Origin: Datnioides undecimradiatus
Lineage: Eukaryota > Chordata > Actinopteri > Lobotiformes > Datnioididae
DNA length: 64,000 nt
Direction of reading: 5' to 3'
Assembly: GCA_008933995.1 (NCBI GenBank)
Contig: WARS01000052.1
Location: 5,084,001 to 5,148,000 of the forward strand
In this document: in pieces, positions 38,548 through 50,500 of the stretch
Position numbering within the stretch: the first letter of the stretch is position 1
Layout: each line of letters begins with the position of its first letter
The notes under the pieces: generated by a model
The model's input: the letters and a program-made list of their open reading frames with translations, nothing else
Databases searched by the model: none
Told to the model about the DNA's origin: nothing
Made by a program: the position numbers and the translations under genes

Positions 38548-41500
38548 TCACACACAGACACACACAGACACAAACACCTCTATGCTGGCAATCAGAAGCT
38601 AATATTTGATGTCCTATTAGAAAAACAATGCCAAGGACAGATTTCATGGTCTGCTGGCTTGTAATGCCGACAACTATTAGGTGGTCATCCATCTGCCAGT
38701 TATTTTCCTTGAGTGACTTCTGTTGCTCATGGGTGTGGGCTGTGTGTTGGAATGGATGCTCATCACAGCATCACAGCAGATGCCAAGGTCACCTAGCCCA
38801 GAAGAGGGAGAATCCAGTGGTGTCTGTCTGCTGTTTTAGATTTCTTAGCTCAGAATCAGATGTGAAATGTGTGTGCTTGAGGAAAAACTAGTGGTGCATT
38901 TATTTCCAACACAAAAACCCAACCATACCCCAAGTGAAATGTAGGCAAAAAAGAGTCTTTTCTCCTCTGTTTGATCAGCCAGTCTCATCTTTTATGTGCT
39001 TTTCTCTTTCAAATTGCTGTTGTTAATGTGTGAGATGAAGGTTAACATGTGTTGAGGCGCATTGTATTAACATCTTCGTTGTACACAGACCCATTAATAG
39101 ATCCACTGTAGTGTAGCGTAGATGGATGATTTATCCCATTGTGTCTTTTGCCAGCTCTTAGCAGAGCCAGGGCATTGCTGTAGATCATTCCTGGAATTCT
39201 GAGGAAGAACCTCAGCAGATGCCAGAGAGATGTGCAAGACAATCCAGACAATAACATCAACAAAAGCATCCAGATGCAGACAAAAGAGACACAGTGGGTA
39301 AAAGAACAGAGGGGGAATGGTGAAGGAGAAACCAGTTGGGGAGTATGGGAATGATTGAATCACTGACTGGCTTTATAACTGGGTTAAGTGTGTGTGGTCT
39401 CTTGACATGATTTTTTTGGATTCCATGGCTCGTTTTCCTGTTGTAGCAAATGCATTGTTGCTTTGTACACCTTATTTTTATTGCAAACGTACATATAAAC
39501 AAAGCTTAAAAGTAAGTTGAATCAGTGAGACTGAATTGACATAGAAAAGGCATAGTCACTGTCCATGTACACAAGAAGACACAGAACAGAGGAGGCAGAC
39601 AGGGATCTTGCCAAATGCAATGTGTCTTTGATTTCAACTGTCCTCGCCGTTTCTGGTTTTGACTTTGGATCCATTTGTGCTAAATTATCAAAAGGACATA
39701 CAGTATGCAGTGGCTGAAGGAATGTCATTAATTTGAGACCTTCTGTTTGTCATTGTAGTTTTTGTTGTAATAGGAGGTTCAAAAGGTGCAAGGTGAACTC
39801 TTGCGAGCATGGTATTTTACCCCCTGCCTTTTTTCACTAAAGAAACTTGTTTCTGCAAAATTCTCTTTTGCAGAAACGCCTTCCTACACACATTCACACC
39901 TGGAAGCTACCCAGTACAACCACAGTTTGATCTGTGGGTATTAAACGCGTGGCTCAAGATCTGTTTTCACTCTCCCCACCCAGATATTTTGTGCAGTCGT
40001 GGGATTAAACTGACAAATGTCTGTTCACAAATGTTTTTTTTGCCTGGGTCAAGACCAAGAGCTGCCATGGGTGGGACTAACACTGTTGTCTGGTATCGTC
40101 AAACTGTGTACCAGAACTAAAAAACAATGGACAATGTCAGAGTGAGATTGATTGATTTGACAATCTGTTTGCTTTAGGGCTTTTTCTGTTTAATTTTATA
40201 GTTATTTTTCATGTTTTACAGTTGCTCTGGTTAAAAGTGGCTCATTTTGTCATATTTTATTCCCACTAATATGGACACAATCTTTTCTCCCCTCACAAGT
40301 CTAGATCTATATTTTTATTCCAACATCCTGTAAATTATAGAGATTTTACAACCTTTGTACCTCACAGAGTCTGATGAATGGTAAAAGAACCCTGCACATG
40401 TTATATTGTGAAATTAAGCACAGTACATTATGTACAGTATATGTTTTCTAATGGCATCTGCAACTAAGTGACCTTTCCTTATAGTATTAATGGCACACAT
40501 AATAACAATATAGGAGCTGAAGGTTACTCAGTGCATATGCATTAGACAATATGTAAAATTAGACATATGTATATCTTTTAGTTGTTGTTTGGGTTGTTCA
40601 ATACCCTGTTGAGATTTACTGGTCATGTATTATAGGAGCATGGGGGCGGTGAATAACTAATGTATTCCAGAGGTCTAAGCTTCTACAGATGTTTCCTCCT
40701 GTAATTTAATGCAATCTGTATGTATGTGCTTCCTCTCCTAGGGGCCACCCAGATCACGGCCTTCTTTCACCTTTACACGACACTCAGGCTATTTTGCTAT
40801 TTTAGGCTATCTATTTTTCATCTCTTAATACTTATTCCAGGTGGATTATGAAAAGGGTCAGCCGAGGTGCCCATATGCTACATTGGTATAGATAACATTC
40901 TCCACATCAGTGGCATAGCAATTCCTGGTTTAGATATTTCTTAGGAGACGATCATGGAAAAAGGGCTTTTGGCTGATGGAAGGGTTGTGAGCAGGGATCT
41001 AATTTCCTTTTCCAAAAGCTCATGAAAAACAGACGGCCTCAGATAAGTACAGACCTTGGTTATTTATCTGCTGTGTAAAGGGGACTTGCCGTCCCTAACG
41101 GTTGAGTGAGGGGACTGTAGAAAAGTTCTTTTTTAAAAGCTTACAGATTCCCCTAAAGCCTTAATTTACTCCATGCAGTTATATGCAATTAATAGTCAAG
41201 AGACTACTGCCTCTGGTACTGTACAACATCTGCCTTGTTGTCTTATTGTCACATTTTATTACAGCCTCATTGGTGCAAGGCAAGGGAAATCAAGAAAGGT
41301 GGACTCTGTGTATAGTTTTAAATTAACATTTGGTTTCAATTTGAAACCATGAACGAAACAAAGAAATTGACAATGTGAGTGGTCTCTGGGGTTATTTTGG
41401 GTGTCAGAGCTCAGGAAGTAAAAGTCACGTTCATTTTCTGCACATAGATGTGATTGGCAGTTGGAACACTTCCAAGGCTTGCATGGGCATGAAATTAAAG

Positions 41501-44500
41501 CTGAATCACTAGTAAGAAAGACTAGCCAATAACTGTGTCAGAAAATACCTGACGCAAACACTCAAAAGTCAAAACCTGTGTACATAAAAGTGTAAGTACT
41601 GTTGTCAACCAACGCCCCAGAGAAGTGTTTCCAATCATATCCAATCAGAGAGTTTAAAATCAAGTTCTGTATGTGTGCCTCTAAAAGCCAAAGCTAAAGA
41701 TTAGCCTTCCTAGATACTTTATACTGTGTTCAGCAGTGCAAATCCATCCACTTCTGGATCAATTTTGGATGAATTCAGCAACTGTGGTGCCTTATGTTGA
41801 AGCCAATTGCAATAACAGAGTGTGCTGTCTTGGCAACAGCTCCTATTCGTGCCTTTGACTGGCATCTCCACAAGAGCAACAGTGGCTAACGCTCTTTGGT
41901 ATTGTAGCATTTGGAGCAATTTGCCAAACCAAACTGGAAACTAAGTATAAATAAATAAAAGTAATGGCCATAACATAAACCTATAGTATTATTAATTATC
42001 CAGCAGACTCCCTGTTTTCATGTACAGAAACAGTGAGGATAAATGAAAACTCTTTGCAGCGGGGAGGAAAAAAAAACCCTCTCCATTTTTGACACTACAC
42101 CCTGTGAAATCTGTTGCAGCTACTGCTGACACGCGTGCTTTTTTTCTTCTTCTCTTCTCCCAGGGTGACATCCAGCAGCTGCTGATAGTGGCAGACCCCA
42201 GGGCAGCCTATGACTACTGTGAACACTACAGCCCTGACTGTGAAACCCCCAACCACCACGACGCCCCCCAGGCTCAAGAACCTGAGGGCGAGGTCAGTAT
42301 CTGGACACGGAAGAAAGCAGGCTGTGCGAGATGGATTTGGAAGAAGCGATTGGCTGAGAGGAGTAGTTGTCTACAGGGAGATTTGGGAGAGAGCAGGGAG
42401 AAGCAGGCAGGGCTTTACTGATAGCTGGATGGGGAGAGGGAGGGAAGAATAGTTGTCATGAGTAAAACAGGGGCGGGACAGGGATTGAGAGAATATGGGA
42501 GCTTGAGTTTGAGATTTAGTAAAGATGATAACAGGAATTTGGAAAGAGGCCTTTAAACTTGGGTGTTGTTAGTAAAAGTTAGGAAGGAAAAGTTGAAGTA
42601 AGAGAATAAATTCGGAGGCTTAGTTGGACGAAAATAAAGCAGATCAATATAAAAGACGGCTAGTTAAAGTCAAACTGACAAATTTGAATTCTCACTTTTT
42701 GCATAAAGAGATGAAAACTATAATTATACTACAACTATTGTGCTTATTGTTCTTCAGAAAAGGATAAACTGTCTTACTCTACATATGTGTATGGGCAGAG
42801 TCTGAGCTATAAGGCTCGCAGTAGGTACTTGCCACAGCAACAGTTCACTGACATTTTAGGGCCATTGTTGCTAGGAGACCAATTGTCAACTATTAGGGTG
42901 TGTTACTGCCCTCAGAATATCACAGCAACTTGCAAATATCGTTGCCAGATATTCTTACTCTTTTTCAACTCGCTAACATGGTATTGGTTCATGTCAATAG
43001 CAACATGTATCAGGTATATTTTAGCCCTCGGCTCTGTAGAGTGGAAGGAAGCGGAGACACACGTCCATCTGGACGTGCAGCAGACGGGGCAACCAAAACT
43101 GCCCCTTAATGTCAGAACTCCACATGTAACACACTTATATCATTTAATTTTGTAATGCAATTAAATTGATAGTTTAGTGTACATGTTGTATACAAGGATA
43201 AATGAAGCCTAAAGAGCAAGTCCACAGAGGAGAAAGGGGTTTAATCTCCATGTGAAACCAATTTTCTGAAACCTAACCGAACTGTCATTTCAAGCATTTC
43301 TGAGCAAGCTTTACTTTGAAAGTCTGACCTGACCAGATGTTGCATATTTGATATGGCCAACATCACGTCAACATGTGGCGATGGCACGAAAGTAACATCC
43401 AATTCCAATATATTTGGCTGAAAGTGGTCTCCTAGAAATTCATGTAAAATTCACTTCCATACACACAAATCTATGATTTACTAATGTAACTGCCATGATA
43501 CCCGGTTGCACATTACCGTGTAACAACAATATGGAGGCACATGTAACGTAGTGTGTGTAATATATCGTCCTGAACATACACAAAGTTATGTGACACCTAA
43601 TAGTCATAGAATAAAATATTTGGCCTGGTTCAAAGCAGTGCATTTTCAATCTGCCAGAAATACACAAAAAGCGGAAAACATTCTCTGTAAATTGTCTTCA
43701 AACATTTTCGCAAACATTCCTCCAAACTGACTTGGGAGTGAGTTTCAACTGAAACTCTAATCAGTTTCTTTCTTTAGTCTGTGTTTTACTCTTGGAAACA
43801 TGCTGACATATCAAAACACACTGCTGAGTTTGAACTCATCTTCTGAAATTCAAATTTTATTGCCCCTGGCTCCACAGCATCACTTGTAGCCTCCTGAGCC
43901 AGATCTCTTAATTGAAATACAGTGCTTTGTGTCAGGGTCTCATTTTTCCTTTCTCGTGTTCATTTTTTGTTATTTTGCTAGTTCAAGCCTTTTGTCGGCT
44001 GACATTTTCCTTCAGTGTTTCACTAAATAACTGATGAGCTCACACTGGAAACTTTTCCTTTTTCCCTGCCACGAAGTCTGAGCCCACTTTGGAGTGGCCC
44101 CGTGATTTATATCACTAACGAGTTCTGCAGGCTCTGCCCAGACTCCCAGGGAAATTTAAGCTTTTCCTTCCCCAGCTAGACTCCCAGTACCTGGAAAAGT
44201 AGAGCTTAGATCCCTGATTCAAGAAAAAAAAAAATCAGAAGCCAGTTCTCTATTTGAAAATATTGGCTGCACAGTGGGTACCATGTCCTGGAAAATGTTG
44301 CTTCATCATCAAGTTAATCTTCAGCGCCAAGACAAGGAGCTTGTCAATCCTAAATAGACAGGAGGGAGCAGTTTGGATGCGAGAACATTGTAAATCTGGT
44401 TTATTAATTGTTGGTTTCTGTACAGTTCTAATAGGAATGTTTTTCCTACATTCCAGCACGGTATTTTACAAAAGACATTTTCCCTTGCACAAGAGAAAAA

Positions 44501-47500
44501 TACTTAATCCAGACAACAATTCACTGTTGTAGAGGTTCAGTTTTTTAGCTGTAAAATGTCTTTGCGGATGAACTTCTGTCAGTATTTTCTTTAAGTGAAC
44601 CTCCTCAATTCTACAAAAGCGCAGAGTGTGGCTGTAACCTTAGCCTCTGGATATGCTCCTTGACCTGCAGCACGCTGCCTTTGCAGACGTCAGCCACATG
44701 TCTGCAGCTCAGTTAAAAGAGGAAGAGGGAGTGATGCAGGAGGAGGAAGGGGGAGCTCTTTTTATGAGCGCACTTCAGTATTTACGCCTTTCATCCGAGT
44801 CTGTGGTGAAGGTCTTCAGCTCAGCCAAGCACTTCAACACCATAAATCTTTATAAATCCTTCCTTCATTCTCTATCTTTGTCTGTATTTCTCTCTGACCC
44901 TCTCCTTCTCTCCACACAGTCGGTCTTGCTGGCCTGACTTCACTCTTGCGTGACCTCTTGCTCTCTCTCTCTCTGGGCCACTGAGCAGACGCCAGGCCAG
45001 CATTGCAGCAGCGCGTGGATCTTGTATTATTTTTATGAGCTTAGCAGTCTGGGGAATAATATTCATCCCTGCACTGATAGAGCGATGTATATCAGGGCCA
45101 GTCTATTAACCTAATCTTCCTCAACTTTTTGACAGCGTTGGTAGAACTAAAAGAAAAAGGTAGTTAGCAGGAATCTTAAAGTTTCAAGATAGAGCTAAAG
45201 TGTCTAAATTGCATTTTACATGGAGTGTGAGCCCTGTAAATGCCTGTTGCTGACTGCCTGCCTGATATTTTGGAGAATTTACTTATTTGCTTTCTTTGCA
45301 AGTGTTAAAAAAGGAGATTGGTACCTCTATGGTCAATGAGAAGCTGAGAGCAGGAGACAATTAGCCTAGCTTAGCATAAATACTTGAACAAAGGAGGAAC
45401 AGTTAGCACTGTAAAACTTTAACTCAATGTTTTACACTTACAAAGAATGTGTAACATGTTTATCAGAGAGCTTTAGATGTTGTTGTTGACTGCATCTTTT
45501 TACCCTTAAATAGAGACAGCTTTGAAGTTTTTGACAGCTTGCAGTCTTTATGCTAAGCTAAGCTAACCACTTCCAGGACAGGAAAAGCTGAATGATGTAG
45601 AGATAACAAGCAAGACTTTGCTGACTCTCTCATGCAAAACTTTATTTCACTTAAAGTCAGCTTGGATCCATTCTTGATTAGTTGCTTCTCCTATTACTGT
45701 TAATGATTACAAAAAATTGTTGGGTCAGGGGCAATAACTTTTTGGTAGGCGTGTCTTAGAAGGTTTTGGAACCACTGTTTTAAAGTAACAAAGCTTCTGT
45801 TTTATGTCACGGCATAGAGTTTATGTTTTCTCTCTGTTGACTAAGGTTGAATTCATCCCTAAATGTAAATAAACCACAAATTAATACACAAAACAGACAC
45901 TCAACACAAACGTTCCGTTTAAACGGTTAGTGCGGTGACACGTGTTGTTGTCAAAGAGTCTGGTTTTAAACACTTAGGCAGTTTTAACAGTGCTTTCACC
46001 CCCTGCCACTGTTTTCTCTATGTTCCCCATAATTTACCAACATGCGATGAGTCAGGCCAGCTCAAGGTTCCTGTTATAAAGGGCCCATTAATGAAACCCC
46101 GCGGCCGTTGTGGGCTTACAGAATTAAGTGGCAGAGGCAGATACTGGCATCGCATTAACCCTCCAACATCCTGTTAGAAACAAAACAAGAATCTTAATTG
46201 CTGTTTGTTTACACACATGAACCTTTCAATAGGGCCGCGTATGGCTCAGGGGGGTTCGGACAGGCAGGAAGCAAGGATTGCTGTTGTCATCCATACTCAA
46301 AATGATTCCTTTTTTCTGATATGGATGTGATAATTTCATCATTTGACCATGTTATTTCTAAAATAGCATGAACACTACATATTTGAATGGTTTACAGACA
46401 GTTGTAAACTGTTTTGAGGATGACTTATATGCCATGTAAATAATGCACAGTGTTTCTCTCAGACACTCTGCGACCTTATTTACATGATTTTACTAATTCC
46501 TCGATCCTCCCTCCCCCATTCCTTTTTCCTTACAGTACACTAACTATGAGTATGGTGAGTTCTATGACTACATTGAAGGAGAGTTAACCACTGACACTCC
46601 CCCAACTGAAGGAGCCAAGACTGAGGTAACACCTAACTAACACAGTTATCATAGCTGTTGTCATGAATAACACATATACAAGCCTTTAATCTCATCTTGT
46701 CAGCCTTGTCCATCATAATCTTTACCTTTCCTTCTTTGTTTTCTTCTCAATTTTCCTGCATTATCTGGATGTTTGATGTCCTCCTTATGTTTTATTTGAT
46801 TATCGAACATTTTTCTTACGCATCTCAAACCTAACATGGCTGTGATAATATTTGTTTCCAAATGAGGAGAGAATGATCATATCACCCTTACATTTATGAT
46901 GTTCTAGCTGCTATGGAAGAGAAACCAGATAAATATGTGTCTTAACAAAAGTTCTTGAATATAACTTGGCTTCATTGTTTCTGGTCATGAACTTTAGGCA
47001 AATGTGGGCGGAGACTACTACACGGGTGAGTATGACTACACCACGGTGGATGGAAATCAGCCTGAAACTCCAACTGACACTGCAGGACAAGGCCAGGTAA
47101 CTTTTCAAATGTCCTTATGTTTTACAAAGATCAAGAGTTACGGGGCTCTGAACATTAAACCTGTATAAAAAGTGCATCAGTAAAATATAATTTAAAATGG
47201 CAATTAAAGCCCATTTATAGTATTACATGGTAACAGCTGAAGATAGTTAGCAGTCAGTTGACAACTTCCTTAGTATTATGATGTCCAATTACTTTTGTAG
47301 AATTGCTATTGATTTTTGTGAAATCAAAAATGTTTGTACCACAGAAGTATTGATTTACCCCCCTGAGGCAGGCAGCGTCTCATTATGGTGAAAAACTCTG
47401 TGCATCACTGACTTTTAACGTCTATCCAATTAAACATCCACATTCCTGTTTAAATAATTACTGGGTTTTAAAGGAAATTTGAAAATATGTTTGGGCATCA

Positions 47501-50500
47501 CAAACAACAAAACATATTTTTATGATCATCTTTGGAGGCTGAAAACTAACAAGGCCTCACTACGAGCAAGCCCGCTCACTCCTCTCCTTGATTTCCATGA
47601 GAAACTGCCTCCATCAAAAAGAGCCTGGATAAAGACCGACGCAGGAAACTTTGTCATTTAATGAACCGTAACCAATGGAAAATCAGTAGACAGACGCATC
47701 CCCCGTGTTTCTGCCTTATCCTGAATTTGGCAGATCCTGTCTTAATTTGTGCTAAACCATCACATAAAACACAACATAATGAGGAACATTTGGGAGTTAA
47801 ACTAAAACAATACGGCCGCGTGCTCCGCCAGCCAAATGTCTGTCGATTGCGTTGTGATGTACCTTGAGGTGGATAACACAGCTTCAGTCAGCTTGAGACA
47901 TTACATTTATTTAAAATGACAGGCCTAGGCTAACAACGGAAACTAAACATATGCTGTCACATGTTGGAACACTTGCATGATTGCTGATCACTGTCACAGA
48001 CTTTTAGATAATATCATAGGGTCAGACTGCCCATAGATTTAATACAATACACAATATACTCTTGGTGGATGCTTTTAATAAAAGTGTGCTGCAGTATGTG
48101 TTGTCAGTGAATGGCTGAGGCCCTGAACCCTGAAATACAGCTTTGCTCGAGAGGGTGTACATGTGTTTGTTACTTTTTTGAGGGCATTTTGCACTGGGTG
48201 TCTGTTTATTACTGAGCAACGGGAGTGTACTTTCTTCTGGTTTGGTGTGTTGTTCAAAACACCACCTACTCCTTCATTTCTCACCTAGATTTAGCCATGG
48301 ATTACATGGTTTGTAAGATGTCCAGCTGTGGAATAAGTTTTTATGTTCTTATCCCAAAATGAGCTGGTGATTTAAAAGTTGAGGGTTTAAGATTTACCTT
48401 AATCTCTTAAAAGGTACCCGACTCTTTGTTTAGAACATGGAAGCACTTTAACAAAATGTTTAACACAATGGTAATGTAATAATTCTGCCTGAGAAATCTT
48501 GGACTAAAAATGCCATGAAGTAAATCACTTTTTGAGTTTTTGCATTGTGCTCAAATACTCAAACGTTCATTTACTATTGTACTAACTGAACACTGTATGC
48601 AGTTACTTAGCTGAGAAGGGGATGCTCACAGAGGAAACGTTGCACAAGAGGCCTGGATATTTTCTCAACATCCTCTCTCCAGACACTGTCGGTGTTTGAT
48701 GTCTATTAATGCAATGAACAGTGACATTCAGTGCTTCAGGTCCCGTGTAAACACAGATTCCTGAACACGTAAACATCTTGCAGTATTTCACTTCATCTTT
48801 CTATGCAAATGATACCGCTTTTTACAAATTCATCTTTGATTTTACTTCATTGGATTTTTAAAAGTTCTTGAAAGTTCTGGTATGTGTGAATGTTTTACCT
48901 TTTCCTGAGGATTTGATACTGTAAATTTACAGCATGAATATATTTTTGCAGTATTTCCTCATGCAGTATTTCTTTTTTTCCCTATATTGTAACATATTTT
49001 TCTGTTTGCTTTTTCAAAACATCAATGTGTCAGTAGCCTGGGACGCTCACATTTCGAAAAACAACTAAACCTATCCAAAATGATAGGGGATCTTAATTAT
49101 AATAACAGAGCCTGTTGACAAAACATATGTGAGTTTCACATATGTTCAGTTTTGAATGCTGTCCCAAATTAGATACATGGATGTATCACAACTAAGTTGA
49201 AATTTCACTTAGTTGCCTCGACTGTGAATCATACTATAAAAACATGTGAAGAGCTTCAGCGATTCACATGTTTTCATTTCACTAACCATACCTCCATGTT
49301 CCCTCCCATCTTAAAAACCCGTGCCTCGTCTTTGTGATGCCTGGATTGATCCCAGAACTACGACGGGGAAATAGTGGATGATTACATCACCGGTGTGGAA
49401 CAGGTTGGGGTGGACCCCACTGTTGCTGTGGAAACTGCTGCCCCAGTGGAAACCCAAGAGAAGGTGGATCCTGCCACTGACGTGTATGAGTTTAAGGAAT
49501 ACGACCTGAAGGAATATGACAACAAAGAGTTTGTAGAGAAGCCGTACGATTACGGTGATTATGGCGATTATGGCCCCACTGACGCCAAGCCAACGTCTGC
49601 AACATATGAGGAAGAGTTTGGTCCTGGTGTTCCAGCGGAGACCGACTTCAGAGAGAGCAGTGTAAGTGGAGTTGTAGGAGTTGTGGTGGGGGAGGGTTAT
49701 GGAAATGGTGGTCAGGAATGTGGAAAGATGGAGAAGATGCTGGTGGCATTTGTTTAATGGGTTGTTTGCGGTGGCCTTTTAGTTTATTGTTTCTAATGGT
49801 ATCAGGTTAAAGCTTGGAGCATTTTGCATGAATGTGCGGCAAACACAAATACACCATCGAGCACAAACACACACCTTGTCGATCTAAGTCTCCTGCAGAT
49901 AAACAGATGTGGACGCAGCTGTCAGTACAGGCACACCCTCCATAACCTCTTGGCCTCAGTGACCTTTTGTGTTTATCAAAGACATGCTTCTCCCTGGTCA
50001 TCCCATCACATCCATTCCTAAAAACTGACTGAAATATCTGCTGAGCCAGTGTCTATCATGGCTAATTTCCAGCCCCCCTTCCTTGCCTCAGGATCCAGGT
50101 TCTCAGAGGCAGGAAGTGACACGGTCCCTGTCTGGATGTTGACTTGAGATCTGTCTGCTCAGGGTTTAATCTGAACCGCTCTATTAGTGCACTCAACTAT
50201 ACAATCTCAGAAGACCGCAGCCCTACTCCACGACTTTCTCAAAAAGAGTTTCCTCTTCAGGCTAAACTGTACGATCTAGTGGTTTTTGGACGCACAGATG
50301 TAGGTGGTTGGTGAATTCTTCTTGTGTGAAGTCATTGTATGGATAGTGTCAGGTAACGACCTCTGCATTTGTGCACAGTTGGGGTCTTTTTTGCAGTCCC
50401 TGGCTTTAAGGAAGCTTAATAAATAGGAGTCAGACCAAAGTCTAAATTATAGCTTCTTGCAAAATTATTCTTGAGGTTTATTTTTCCAGCAGGCAAAAAA

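Larger units (their letters stand above)
33389..42163 (+). other. col11a1: col11a1 intron 4 (8.8 kb, longest in window)
   Basis: Contains a fold-back repeat (35330-35620) and a CA microsatellite (38511-38578). No coding exon or RNA gene could be supported. Confidence 0.85.

Noticed and set aside
47479..47867. Consecutive short reading frames in intron 7 as exon 6B
   Set aside because: They are not Lys-rich, lack paired splice sites and lie in the wrong order relative to exon 7.
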